NCBI GenBank assembly: GCA_963737405.1
Contig: CAVTSL010000001.1
Location: 1 to 64,000 of the forward strand
Direction: 5' to 3'
From: JACCTU01 sp963737405
GTDB lineage: Bacteria > Actinomycetota > Thermoleophilia > Gaiellales > Gaiellaceae
Length of the DNA stretch: 64,000 nt
Positions 26,121 to 35,294 of this stretch are shown here, one piece after another (the stretch's first letter is position 1; every line of letters begins with the position of its first letter). The position numbers and the translations under genes are program-made. The notes under the pieces were generated by a model. It was not told the DNA's origin, searched no databases, and was given only the letters and a program-made list of their open reading frames with translations.

Positions 26121-27750
26121 GTGGCAGGAAGTCGGTCGCTCTGCGCGATGGTCGCCGTACTGGTCGGCTCCGCGGTCGTCGCCCAGCCCGGCGCCGGCTC
26201 ACGCGGACGGGAGGGCGGGATCCTCAACATCGCCTTCTCGCCCGCGGCCGGCCTCGACTACGTCGACCCCGCCCTCTCGTTCACCCAGCCGGGCTGGTCG
26301 CTCATCGACACGACCTGTGCACGGCTCTTCACATATCCGGACAGACCGCCGCCTGCGGGGTTCCGCCTGCAGCCCGAGGTGGTCTGGCGCTGGAAGGTCT
26401 CGGACGACCTCAAGACCTACACGTTCACGCTCCGCGGTGGCTTCCGGTTCAGCGACGGAAAGCAGCTGCAGGCGAACGCATTCGCCCACGCGATCAACCG
26501 CGTGCTTCAGCTCGGGAGCCAGTCGCCGGGGCGGATCCACATGATGGACATCGTCGGCGCAGCGGACGTGCTTGCCGGGCGAAAGGACGTGGCGCGCGGA
26601 GTCGTCGCGCGCGGCGACAAACTCACCGTCAAGTTCACGCGCCCGGCTCCCGACTTCCTCGCGCGTACGACGCTTCCCTACTTCTGCGCGGTCCCACCCG
26701 GACTGCCGGCTTCGCGCGAGGGAAGAGGCGCGTTCCCCTCGGCCGGCCCCTACTACGTCCAGGAGTACCGCGAGAACGAGCGCGTCGTCATCCGTCGCAA
26801 CCCCTACTACGATGGACGACGGAAGGTGCACCTCGCCGGCTTCGACGTGAACCTCCGAGGGGGCTCGCCCACACAACTGCTCAGAAGCATCGATCGCAAC
26901 GAGGTCGACTGGGGCCACATGATCTCGGGCGTCTTCCTCGATCCAACGCTCGACCTGATCCGGAAGTACGGGCTCAAGTCGCGGCTGCGATTCAGCCCGG
27001 GACTCGGGATCCGCATGCTCGCCTTCAACTCCTCGAGGCCCCTCTTCCGGAACAACCCGAGGCTGCGACGGGCGATCAACTTCGCGCTCAACCGCCAGGA
27101 GCTCCTCGCGACGAGCGGCGGACCGGTGGTGGCGCGCGTGACCGACCAGCTTCTGCCGCATGGCATGCCGGGATTCCGGGATGCCAGGATCTACCCGGCG
27201 GCAGGAGACCTCGCTCGAGCACGTGAGCTCGCGCGCGGGCACCTGCGCGAGGCAAAGGCAGTCCTCTACACGACCGGGACCAACCCGCTGCCCGTTCTCG
27301 CAGCGCAGGTCGCCGCCAAGCAGCTCGCCCAGATCGGCCTCGACGTGACGATCAAGCAGATCCCCGAGCACATCACGAGCGTCAACTACCTCGAGACGCT
27401 GACGGCTCGCGGCGCAGCGTGGGACATCGCGCTCGTCCTCTGGACTCCGAACATCCCAGACGCGCACGCGTACCTCAACCTGCTGATCGAGTCGCAGCTG
27501 TTCGGGGGCGAGTCGCTCTCACGCCTCCACTCGAGACTCGCGAGCGCGGAGCTCGACCGAGTTGTCAGGCTCCCCCAGGGCAGAGCGCGAAACCGTGCCT
27601 ACGCCGAGGTCGACGCCACCCTCGCCCGCGACATTGCCCCGGTCGCGCCGCTGAACGTCGTCGCACGAGGCCACGCTCGTCTCGGACCGGGTCGGCTGCA
27701 TCGTTCTGCGGCCCGTGCTCGACCTCGCCGTCGCCTGCCTCAAGGACTAG
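26121..27750 (+). CDS. Family 5 ABC transporter substrate-binding protein (oligopeptide type), late frameshift
   Basis: GTG 26121 follows GGAGGGAGG and opens a signal peptide (SLCAMVAVLVGSAVVAQPGA). SBP_bac_5 hallmarks: 'GGILNIAFSPAAGLDYVDPALSF', 'WRWKVSDDLKTYTFTLRGGFRFSDGKQL', 'SAGPYYVQEYRENERVVIRRNPYY', 'NNPRLRRAINFALNRQELL'. After 'APLNVV' one extra base at about 27657-27664 must be skipped to read 'HEATLVSDRVGCIVLRPVLD' and stop at 27750. No permease or ATPase genes are adjacent, so it may be an orphan sensor/capture protein. Its stop overlaps that of the convergent SARP-propeller gene. Confidence 0.82.
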
Positions 27751-29535
27751 ACGCCTCGTCCAGGGGCTGCCTGCACGGACACCCAGACGAGCCCTCGATC
27801 GACCGCGATCCCGGCAGGCGCGTTGCCGACGTCGATCGTCTCCTCGACATCGTTCGTCGCGGGATCGATGCGGGACACGGTTCCGGCAGTTTCGTTCGCC
27901 ACCCATACGGCACCGGCCCCGAAGGCAACAGCCGTCGGCCCGTCCCCGACGGTGATCTGAACGGACGACCCCGAGGACAGGTCGGCGGGGAGGCGCGCCA
28001 CCAAGTCGTCGTCGGCGCACGACACCCAGATCGAACCCGCGCCGGCCGCGATGCCGCTCGGTGCGCGGCAGACGGTGAACGACCCGACGTCGCCGAGCTC
28101 GTACGTCCGCGGAGAGAAGCGACGCACGGTGTCGTCCCCGGAGTTCGCCACCCAGACAGCGCCGTACGCGAAGACGAGCGCCGCAGGCGCGGCACCAGCC
28201 GTAGCCGACGCGGCCGCTGCGAGCGTCTTGGGGTCGACGCGCGCGAGCGTCGAGTCGCCGTACGCTGCCCAGACGGATCCTTCGCCGAGGTCGACCCCGG
28301 CTCCGGTGTTCCTGATCGAGCGGACGCCGAACTCGACAGAGTCGACGTTCTCGAACTGCGGGTCGACCTTGTAAAGAGTCCCGAGCCGGGCGTTCACCAC
28401 CCAGACGGCCGCGCGCCCGACCGCGATCGCCGTGGGCGTAGCCGGAAGCGGGGTCGTCCCGTCGACTGTGCGAGCCGCCGAATCGACGCGCGTCAAGGAC
28501 TTGCCGTCGAGGTTGCCGACCCAGACGAAACCTGCCCCAGCAGCCACCGGGCCCGGCCGGATTCCCGTCTGCAGCGTCGCGATCACCCGGTTCGTCTCGG
28601 GATCGATCGCTGCGACGGAGTTCGGGGGTACGACGATCGGCTCCGGGTCGCCGCGCAGCAGGACCGCCGCAACGGCGACCGCGCCCGCGAGCACGGCAAC
28701 CAGCAGGCCGCCCATTGCGAGCCGTGCGCGACGCGACTTCGAGGGGGCTCCGGTCGTCGTCGCGACAGAACGCTCCGGTTCGCCGACCGGCTGCTCCTCA
28801 ACCGGCGCCGCAAGCGCGTCGTCCTGACGAAGGATCGCGGCCTCCAGGTCTCGGAGCTCCTGACCCGGTTCGAGCCCGAGCTCGTCGTTGAGCCTGCGGC
28901 GAACCGACCGATACGCCTCGAGGGCTTCCGCCTGTCGGCCGGACCGGTAGAGCGCGAGCATCAGCAGCGCGACTGCGCGCTCCTGGTACGGATGCTCCGC
29001 GACGATCGCCTCGAGCTCCCCGACGAGCTGCGTCGTCGCGCCCGAGCTCGAGCTCTGCGTCGATGCGCTCGATCTGTGTCGTCAGGCGAAGCTCGCTCAA
29101 CCGGTCGAGGTTGTGGCGCTCCGGCCCCTCGAGGACGACGTCCGTGAGCGGCGGCCCGCGCCAGAGGGCGAGCGCCCGTCTTCGAAGCTCGAGCGCATCT
29201 TCGGGCGAAGCCGTTCGCGCCTCCGCGATCATCCGCTCGAACTCGGCGACGTCGAGGTCTCGACCCTCGACGGTCAGCCTGTAGCCGGGTGCCTGGGTCT
29301 GGACGACGCCGTCCCCGAGCTGCTTCCTGAGCGCGTGCACGTAGCCCTGCACGAGTTTCTCTGCGGTCGCCGGCGGGCGTTCTCCCCACAGCTCGTCGAC
29401 GAGGCGGGCCGTCGAGACGGTCTCGTTCGCATGTAGGAGGAGCACCCCGAGGAGCGCTCGCTGCTTCGCGGCGCCGAGCCGCACCGTGCGCTCGCCGTTA
29501 CGGACTTCGAGTGGCCCGAGGACCAGGAACTCCAT
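27747..29535 (-). CDS. Membrane-anchored SARP: wHTH-BTAD, single TM helix, extracytoplasmic beta-propeller; one frameshift
   Basis: ATG 29535: MEFLVLGPLEVRNGERTVRL, winged helix 'GAAKQRALLGVLLLHANETV', BTAD 'LELRRRALALWRGPPLTDVV'. An extra base near 29030-29040 shifts to 'TQLVGELEAIVAEHPYQERA' and then 'LALYRSGRQAEALEAYRSV'. A basic stretch (SKSRRAR) precedes one helix, LAMGGLLVAVLAGAVAVAAV (about 273-294), and a C-terminal propeller with YVTN/NHL-like blades ('GAGFVWVGNLDGKSLTRVD', 'GAVWVANSGDDTVRRFSP', 'GAVWVANETAGTVSRIDP'). It resembles a one-component sensor coupling outside ligand binding to DNA binding. It converges on a peptide-binding protein. Confidence 0.8.
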
Positions 29536-29660
29536 CGCGCCGCCTTGGATCGGGAACGCAGCGACGGTATCGCGCCCTCAATCGATTCTCCACCCCCGCT
29601 CCAGCCGGACTCGACCGCGCTGCCCGAGCCTGCGGGCACCGAAGCGAGAGGAGCGTCGAA

Positions 29661-30465
29661 GTGTCACGGAATCGATTGTTCGTCCTGGCCGTCGGAGTGA
29701 TCGGAGCGATCGCGACCGGCGCGGTCGGCGCGATCGGCGCCGCCGGAGGCCCCGCTGCCCCGAGCTCGTTCGAGCTCGTGTTCGATGGACGGCACGAGGC
29801 GGCTGCGGACTCCCCGCTCGGGTTCTGGCACGCCGGGAAGTTCACGGCCAGGGGCGCGTTCTGTTCCTCCGGGCGCGCGACGACCCTCACAGTTCGCGGA
29901 AACACGCCCTGCCGACGCGGAGGGGACGCGGCTCCTCACGTGCGCGGACGGGAGTGGCAGCGCAACCGCGCTCGTCATCTCGATCGACAGCGAGCACGGC
30001 GGCACCGGAACCTGGCGAATCGTCTCGGGCACCGGCGAGTACTCGAAGTTCCGGGGCCGGGGAACGTTCCGCAGCACCCTCACGGGCGGCGACCTGAGCG
30101 ACCACGGATCCATCACGTTCCGGAGCAGCTGGACCGGCGTGGCCGACCGTGACGACTCTCCACCCTCTGTCGCGGTCTCCCGAGCGAGTGCCGCAAAGCT
30201 CCGCGGTCGGCCGGGCTCGTACGTCGTCACGATCGCGTTCTCAGCGCAAGAGGCGCCCGGGAACGCAGTCCGGTACCTGATCGACGTGCACGGCCGCGGC
30301 AGGTTCCTCGCATCGCGCGTGGGTGAGATGCAGTCGGGGAAGGTGTCCGTGGCGATTCGGGTGCGCCCGGAGAAGAGCGTTCGCCGGCTCCGGCTCGAGA
30401 TCACGGCCTCGGATCCGGTCGGCAACGAGCGCAAGGTGTCCCGCGATCTGCTGCTTCCGCGGTAG
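29661..30465 (+). CDS. Secreted AOC-barrel-like hypothetical protein, one frameshift
   Basis: GTG 29661 after GAGAGGAG: VSRNRLFVLAVGVIGAIATG signal region, then 'SSFELVFDGRHEAAADSPLGFWHAGKFTARGAFCSSGRATTLTVRG'. One extra base at about 29896-29899 moves the frame to 'ETRPADAEGTRLLTCADGSG', 'HGGTGTWRIVSGTGEYSKFRGRGTF' and a C-terminal Ig-like segment. The 'GTGEYSKFRGRGTF' turn resembles allene-oxide-cyclase-like barrels. Function unknown. Eight bases precede the next secreted gene. Confidence 0.68.
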
Positions 30466-30473
30466 GAGCGGAC

Positions 30474-31165
30474 GTGTCGGTGAATCGGTGCGACGTGACG
30501 ATCCGGTGGCAGCACCTGGCCGGCGTGGTTGGTCTCGTGCTGGCGCTCGGGGCCTCCGCGGCGCTCCCCGCTCGAGCATCGTCGACGGCTTCGGCGCTCG
30601 CGCCACAGTCGCTCAGTCATGCGCAGACGATCCGGGCCGAGCTCGACGCGCACTACCGGAGAACTCGTCGCGGCGGGCTCGCCGTCACAGAGGCGAGCTC
30701 GACGGGTGTCGTGGAGTCGTTCACGCTCCTGACGCCGGACCTGCTCGAAGTGCGCGTCCTCCCGGCCGACAACGGGATTTACTACGCGGTCTGTCCCGTC
30801 GGCGCGAGGTGCCCGTACCCGGCCAAGCGCTTCGCCCGCCCCGAGGCCGACCTCGGCGCCCGCCGACTGGCGCTCGAGCTCGCAGTCCGCACGTTCCTCG
30901 AGACGTCCGCCGACGTCGTCGCGGTGTCGCTCCCGGCGCGGCGGTTCATCGCACTGATCGCCGAGCGGGGCGAGCTCACGCGGGAGGTCGACCTGGTGAC
31001 GATGGCGAAGGCGCTCGAGAGCGATAGGTCTCGCTCCGCTCTGGCCGTCGGTCCAGGCGATCGTCGATCGGGTGACTCGTTCTCGGATCTTCGTGGCGAT
31101 GGGGCTGGAGCCGACGCCGAGCGGACAGTGAGTCGTGGCTAGGGATGCCTCGATGGCCCGCCTAG
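30474..31165 (+). CDS. Secreted protein of the paralogous 'CPYPA' family (copy B), two frameshifts
   Basis: Close relative of the 18826-19506 product: 'SFTLLTPDLLEVRVLPADNG', 'YYAVCPVGARCPYPAKRFARP', 'RRLALELAVRTFLETSADVV'. Alignment with copy A exposes two single-base insertions, near 31034-31038 and at 31128-31129. Skipping them restores 'LWPSVQAIVDRVTRSRIFVAMGLEPTPSG' and the common end 'ESWLGMPRWPA', with a stop at 31163-31165. It has a signal peptide (LAGVVGLVLALGASAALPARA). As given, translation would end out of frame at 31142. Confidence 0.72.
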
Positions 31166-31269
31166 CCGAGGGTGCCGCGCGTCTTCGGCACGTTCTCAAC
31201 CGTGGCTCCAGCAGGGCTCAACCGCGTCGACGAAGCCTGTCGGCGTCCGCAACCAACCAGGAGGAGAAC

Positions 31270-31785
31270 ATGGCCAAGCACCACACAGCTGTTCGCGTCG
31301 GGCTCCTGCTCGCCGTGCTCGCACTCACCGGAGGATTCCTGCTGCACGTGGCCAACGCCGCCGCGGCGGACGGAAACCGCTTCGAGGCGACGTTCCACGA
31401 GAGCACGGCGTCGGTCACGAACCGCATCGCCGACCTCGGCACGTTTCAGCTGATCAACACCGGAAGCGGCACGGTCGAGGGCTACGGGGCCGCGAGCATG
31501 GTCATCAGCGTGACGCAGGACCGCTGGGTCCAGCCCTGCGGTCCCGGGAGTTGGACGAACGCCGGAATCCGGCGGATCGTCCTCCCGGACGGAGTCCTGG
31601 TTCTGCGCGGCGTTGCGTACGTCTGCCAGAGCGCCTCGGGCCCGATCGCGACCGAGAAGTGGTTCGTCGACGGCCGGTCGAGCACGGGGGTCTTCGCAGG
31701 CGCGCGCGGGAGCGGTGAGGGCAGGGTTGAGATCGCGACCGCGACCTCGACGCTCTCGGGGAAGTTGAAGCTCGCGGGCTCGTAG
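31270..31785 (+). CDS. Secreted beta-barrel-like hypothetical protein
   Basis: 171 residues from ATG 31270, preceded by AGGAGGAG. Signal peptide TAVRVGLLLAVLALTGGFLL, cleavage after NAAAA. The mature part: 'NRFEATFHESTASVTNRIADLGTFQLINTGSGTVEGYG', 'GIRRIVLPDGVLVLRGVAYVC', 'STGVFAGARGSGEGRVEIATATSTLSGKL'. The last stretch ('TGVFAGARGSGEG') is the glycine-rich turn of AOC-barrel-like proteins. Two Cys could pair. Third of three tandem exported proteins. Confidence 0.7.
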   Translation: MAKHHTAVRVGLLLAVLALTGGFLLHVANAAAADGNRFEATFHESTASVTNRIADLGTFQLINTGSGTVEGYGAASMVISVTQDRWVQPCGPGSWTNAGIRRIVLPDGVLVLRGVAYVCQSASGPIATEKWFVDGRSSTGVFAGARGSGEGRVEIATATSTLSGKLKLAGS

Positions 31786-31802
31786 CCGCGCGAGACCCGA
31801 AC

Positions 31803-31831
31803 GGCGGGGGTGCGTACCGAGCGCCCCCGCC
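31803..31831 (+). terminator. Hairpin after the secreted-protein cluster
   Basis: GGCGGGGGTGC, loop GTACCGA, GCGCCCCCGCC: 11 bp with one G-U pair, extendable outward by AGACCC/GGGTCT. It starts 18 bases after the stop at 31785. Confidence 0.65.
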
Positions 31832-31840
31832 TGGGTCTAT

Positions 31841-31886
31841 CGCACGGGCTCGACATGTGACGTCAGCTCGCCGTCGACGACGTCGA
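31841..31886 (-). pseudogene. Orphan 3' end of a CpdA-like phosphodiesterase gene
   Basis: The minus strand reads VVDGELTSHVEPVR then a stop, 13 of 14 residues identical to the C-terminus of the phosphodiesterase at 25209-25967 (VVDGELTSHVEPVT). About 37 of 41 bases agree. No other part of the gene is found here. The fragment overlaps, in another frame, the last codons of the AlkZ-like gene, so a recombination joint lies close to 31890. Confidence 0.65.
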
Positions 31887-32975
31887 AGGAGGGGCCGGCT
31901 CATCGCGCGCGGTCGAGCCCGAGCCAGACGCCAGGTCGTCGAGCTCCGCCTGCACCGCCTTCGTCATCGCGCGCGTGAACTTCACGTCCTCGTGGATCGC
32001 GTTCACCCGGAGCACCCCGGCCTTCCGGTCGGCGATCGCGTCGACCTTCCCGACCAGCCGGTCGTGGTGGAGGATCGGAAGCGCGAAGTACCCCCAGCGC
32101 CGCTTGGCCGCCGGCTTGTACATCTCGAGCGTGAACTCGAAGTCGAAGAGCTCCTGCGCTCGCGCGCGGTCGTAGACGAGCCGGTCGAACGGCGACAGCA
32201 GCGCTGTGCGCCCCTCGAAGTCGTCCTCGAGCGCCGCGGGGTCGACGCGCCACTCGCCCTTCGTGCCCTCGACGACCGCCGGCTCACCTGCCTCGCCGAC
32301 GATGATCGGCTCGAGCGGCATCGCCGTGCCCTTCTGCCGTGCGATGCCGAGCGAGGCGAGCCGCCGCTCGTTCTTGGCCCGAGTGGCCTCCTCGACCGAG
32401 GGGACGACGACCTCGGACGGGTACACCCGCTCGGGAAGGTCCCACAACCGCTCGCGCCCGACGCGACCGGCGATCGCGACCTTGCCTCGCACCGCGAGGA
32501 GCTCGAGCATCTGGGTGACGTTCCGACTGTTCGTCCATCCGCTCGAGGCCCACGGCACGACCGCCGTGTCCGGGATGTCGCGTGAGGTCAGCGGCCCGGA
32601 CTTGCGAAGCAGCTTGAGGATGTCGCGCCGGAACTGGTCGTTCTCGCGGATCCAGGTACTTGCGCGACCGGTCGAGCCGTACGCGCCCGCGTCTGCGAGA
32701 TAGAGGCCGAGGTCGCCCATCGGCCGCACGAGGGCATCGAGCTCGAAGAGCGTCCGGTCCTGCTCGACGGCCTGCTTCAGGTCGTCCGGCTGGTAGGCCG
32801 AACCGAGGCGGCTCCAGGCGACGAGGTCCGCGTTGGGCGCGATCGCCGCGGTCGGGTCGATCTGGAGCAGAGTCAGCCGCTGCACGACCGCGACGAGGTC
32901 GGTCGGCCGGGACGCGTCGAGCAACTGCGCACGCACCGCGATGCGCCGGGCCTGCGCCTTTGTGAGCCGGTGCAC
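31863..32975 (-). CDS. AlkZ/YcaQ-like DNA glycosylase (HTH_42 family)
   Basis: 370 residues. Family hallmarks: 'LTKAQARRIAVRAQLL', the catalytic-site QxD in 'RLTLLQIDPTAAIAPNADLVAWSRLG', 'LFELDALVRPMG', and 'RWGYFALPILHHDRLVGKVDAIADRKAGVLRVNAIHE'. AlkZ and YcaQ unhook DNA cross-links or remove bulky alkyl adducts with three tandem winged helices; the QxD form is the YcaQ type. The last residues (PSTSSTAS) arise from an out-of-frame phosphodiesterase relic, so the native C-terminus was probably replaced. Confidence 0.82.
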   Translation of the reverse strand: MHRLTKAQARRIAVRAQLLDASRPTDLVAVVQRLTLLQIDPTAAIAPNADLVAWSRLGSAYQPDDLKQAVEQDRTLFELDALVRPMGDLGLYLADAGAYGSTGRASTWIRENDQFRRDILKLLRKSGPLTSRDIPDTAVVPWASSGWTNSRNVTQMLELLAVRGKVAIAGRVGRERLWDLPERVYPSEVVVPSVEEATRAKNERRLASLGIARQKGTAMPLEPIIVGEAGEPAVVEGTKGEWRVDPAALEDDFEGRTALLSPFDRLVYDRARAQELFDFEFTLEMYKPAAKRRWGYFALPILHHDRLVGKVDAIADRKAGVLRVNAIHEDVKFTRAMTKAVQAELDDLASGSGSTARDEPAPPSTSSTAS

Positions 32976-33083
32976 GGCCGGAGGCTACGCGACGACGCCG
33001 TCGCGAGGCTGCACCCGACTGAGGGCGGAAACTGACCTCAGGAGCTCGTACCGTCGAGACGTCAAACGACTCGAGGAGAGCTC

Positions 33084-33590
33084 ATGGAACACGCCGAGAA
33101 CGGCCGCCACGACTTCGACTTCTTCTTCGGAAGCTGGCGGCAGGCGAACCGCAAGCGGGCCAGGCCGCTCGTCCAGGGCGACACGGAATGGATCGAGTTC
33201 GAGTCGCACAGCGAGGCAGGCCCGATCCTCGGCGGCGTCGGGAACATCGACACCTTCACGGCGCCGCAGTTCCCCGGCCGGCCCGGGTTCGAAGGGTTCT
33301 CGCTCCGGCTGTTCGAGCCCGAGACCGGGCTCTGGCGGATCTGGTGGGCATCGACGGTCGGCAACGGCCAGCTCGAGCCGCCCGTCGTCGGCCGGTTCCG
33401 CGACGGCGTCGGCCTGTTCGAGTGCGACGAGGTCATCGACGGCGTGCCCGTGAAGGTGCGCTTCACGTGGAAGGACATCACTCCGACCTCGGCCACCTGG
33501 GAGCAGTCGTTCTCCTTCGACGACGGCGCCACCTGGGACACGAACTGGATCACGCGGCACGTTCGAGTCGCGAGCGAGCAGCCCGACTGA
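33084..33590 (+). CDS. DUF1579-like hypothetical protein
   Basis: 168 residues, no signal peptide. 'HDFDFFFGSWRQANRKRARPLVQGDTEWIEFES', 'PGFEGFSLRLFEPETGLWRIWWASTVGNGQLEPPVVGRF', 'KVRFTWKDITPTSATWEQSFSFDDGATWDTNW'. The FxxGxW opening and the W-rich strands are typical of DUF1579-like lipocalin-fold proteins. Function unknown. AGGAGAGC lies 7 bases before the ATG. Converges on arsC. Confidence 0.72.
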   Translation: MEHAENGRHDFDFFFGSWRQANRKRARPLVQGDTEWIEFESHSEAGPILGGVGNIDTFTAPQFPGRPGFEGFSLRLFEPETGLWRIWWASTVGNGQLEPPVVGRFRDGVGLFECDEVIDGVPVKVRFTWKDITPTSATWEQSFSFDDGATWDTNWITRHVRVASEQPD

Positions 33591-33609
33591 GCCCGGGCCG
33601 TTCGCGGGA

Positions 33610-34242
33610 TCAGGTCGTCGGAAGGAGCTCGCCGATCAGCCGTCGCACCCTGAAGTCGACCTCGTCCCTGATCCGGCGAACGGCCTCGAGATCCTGCCCC
33701 TCGGGGTCGTCGAGCACCCAGTCCTCGTACTTCTTCCCGGGATAGATCGGGCAGGCGTCGCCGCAGCCCATCGTGATCACGACGTCGGCGGCACGGACGA
33801 CCTCGTCGGTGAGGGGCTTCGGGAACTCCTCGGTCATGTCGACGCCGAGCTCGTCCATCGCCTCGACCACCGCTGGATTGATCCGCTCGCCGGGGTCGCT
33901 GCCTGCCGACCGAACGTGGATGCGCCCTTCCGAGCGAAGCTTCACCAGCCCGGCCGCCATCTGGCTGCGGCCGGCGTTGTGCACGCAGACGAAGAGCACC
34001 TCGGGCTGGAGCTTCGTGATCAGGCCCTCGGCCTGCCCCAGCGCCTTCAACCGCTCCCGTGCAAAGCGATGCGCGAGCACCGGGACGAAGACGTTGACCT
34101 TCGACTCGCCGAGCAGGTCGACCGACTCGGCGATGAACCGCGCGATCGTCTCCTGCGAGAACGTCCCGGCGAACTCGACCTGCAGCGCGCCGGCCGCTTT
34201 CTCGACGTGAGCCCGGGTCACGGGATCGAGCATCTCGGTCAT
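33610..34242 (-). CDS. arsC: Arsenate reductase, LMW-phosphatase fold with N-terminal helical domain
   Basis: 210 residues. Residues 1-70 form the three-helix-bundle extension seen in actinobacterial enzymes (DPVTRAHVEKAAGALQVEFAG, ARFIAESVDLL). From about 78 comes the catalytic domain with P-loop 'FVCVHNAGRSQMA' (CxxxxxR), 'VRSAGSDPGERINP' and 'VITMGCGDACPIYPGKKYEDWVLDDPEGQ', which carries the second Cys pair. This is the mycothiol-dependent arsenate reductase type reducing As(V) to As(III). It is divergent from arsR; no arsenite efflux gene is adjacent. Confidence 0.9.
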   Translation of the reverse strand: MTEMLDPVTRAHVEKAAGALQVEFAGTFSQETIARFIAESVDLLGESKVNVFVPVLAHRFARERLKALGQAEGLITKLQPEVLFVCVHNAGRSQMAAGLVKLRSEGRIHVRSAGSDPGERINPAVVEAMDELGVDMTEEFPKPLTDEVVRAADVVITMGCGDACPIYPGKKYEDWVLDDPEGQDLEAVRRIRDEVDFRVRRLIGELLPTT

Positions 34243-34309
34243 GACAGCGCTCCTCGTATCGACTGCGGTCTATCTCGGCATGTTGTCGAAGTCATCGATC
34301 GCTGTCAAT

Positions 34310-34648
34310 ATGCGGCGCGTGCAACCAATCGCGACGATCACCGCCTCGTGTCCGCCGCTCCTCCAGGACGCGATCGATGCCGATCAGGCGGAGCAACTCG
34401 CGGCCGCACTGAGGGTGCTCGCGGACCCGGCGCGCCTGCGACTGCTGAGCCTGATCCAGTCGCAACCCGACGCCGAGGCCTGCGTCTGTCACCTGGTCGA
34501 GCCGCTCGGACTGACGCAGCCGACCGTGAGCCACCACCTGAAGGTGCTCCTGCAGGCGGGGCTCGTCGAGCGGGAGCAGCGTGGCAGCTGGGCCTACTTC
34601 CGCGTGCGCGAGGAGCCGCTCGCCGCGCTGCGCGCACTTCTTGCCTGA
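34310..34648 (+). CDS. arsR: ArsR/SmtB-family repressor
   Basis: 112 residues from ATG 34310. An ATG at 34241 is rejected because it would overlap the arsC start and translate the promoter. wHTH: 'LAAALRVLADPARLRLLSLIQSQPDAEACVCHLVEPLGLTQPTVSHHLKVLLQAGLVEREQRGSWAYFRV'. The metal-binding 'ACVCHL' pair at the start of the recognition region is the classical As(III) sensor site. The 67-bp divergent gap with arsC probably holds the operator. Confidence 0.9.
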   Translation: MRRVQPIATITASCPPLLQDAIDADQAEQLAAALRVLADPARLRLLSLIQSQPDAEACVCHLVEPLGLTQPTVSHHLKVLLQAGLVEREQRGSWAYFRVREEPLAALRALLA

Positions 34649-34722
34649 GCCATTGTCTCGGTGCATGTCACCGGAGACGCGCTACGCGCGGAGCGGTGAG
34701 GTCAGCGTTCCGTACCGGGTCA

Positions 34723-35284
34723 GTGAGCGAGGTGTTCTTCGACGGGCCAGACGCGTTCGAGAGGTGGCTCGAGACGAACGGAGAGACAGCCACCGAGGTG
34801 TGGGCGAAGATGGCCAAGAAGCACACCGGGATCGCGTCGCTGAACTGGGGCGGAGCCGTCGACGTCGCCCTGTGCTTCGGTTGGATCGACGGCCAGTCGC
34901 GACGCATCGACGACGACTGGTACCTCCAGCGTTTCACCCCGCGCCGGCCCAGGAGCACATGGTCGAAGGTCAACCGGCAGAAGGTGCACGCGCTGACCGC
35001 GGCCGGGCGCATGCGTCCCGCGGGGCTCGCCGAGGTCGAGCGGGCGAAGGCGGACGGGCGCTGGGACGCGGCGTACGACAGCGTGGCGACCGCGACGGTG
35101 CCCGACGACCTGGCGCAGCGCGCTCGACGAGGCGGGCCTGACCGAGACGTTCGCGGGCCTCGACTCGCGGAACCGCTACGCCGTCCTTCACCGCGTTCAG
35201 ACGGCGAAGAAGTCCGAGACGCGCGCTCGCCGGATCGCGAAGTACGTCGAGATGCTCGCGGCCGGCGAGCGACCCTACCCCTAG
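34723..35284 (+). CDS. YdeI/OmpD-associated family protein, one frameshift
   Basis: From GTG 34723: 'VSEVFFDGPDAFERWLETNG', 'TEVWAKMAKKHTGIASLNWGGAVDVALCFGWIDGQSRRIDDDWYLQRFTPRRPRSTWSKVN'. These are clear marks of the YdeI family (linked in Salmonella to polymyxin and stress tolerance). After 'TVPDDLAQ' one extra base near 35117-35122 must be skipped to continue 'ALDEAGLTETFAGLDSRNRYAVLHRVQTAKKSETRARRIAKYVEMLAAGERPYP'. About 186 residues once repaired. Confidence 0.8.
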
Positions 35285-35294
35285 CGGCATCCCC

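Noticed and set aside
25119..29147. Very long plus-strand open frame (over 1300 codons)
   Set aside because: Only 26121 to about 27660 in this frame is the real binding protein; the rest is stop-free antisense of neighbouring GC-rich genes.
34241..34309. Longer arsR start at 34241
   Set aside because: It would overlap the arsC start codon and translate the AT-richer divergent promoter region; the added residues do not look family-like.
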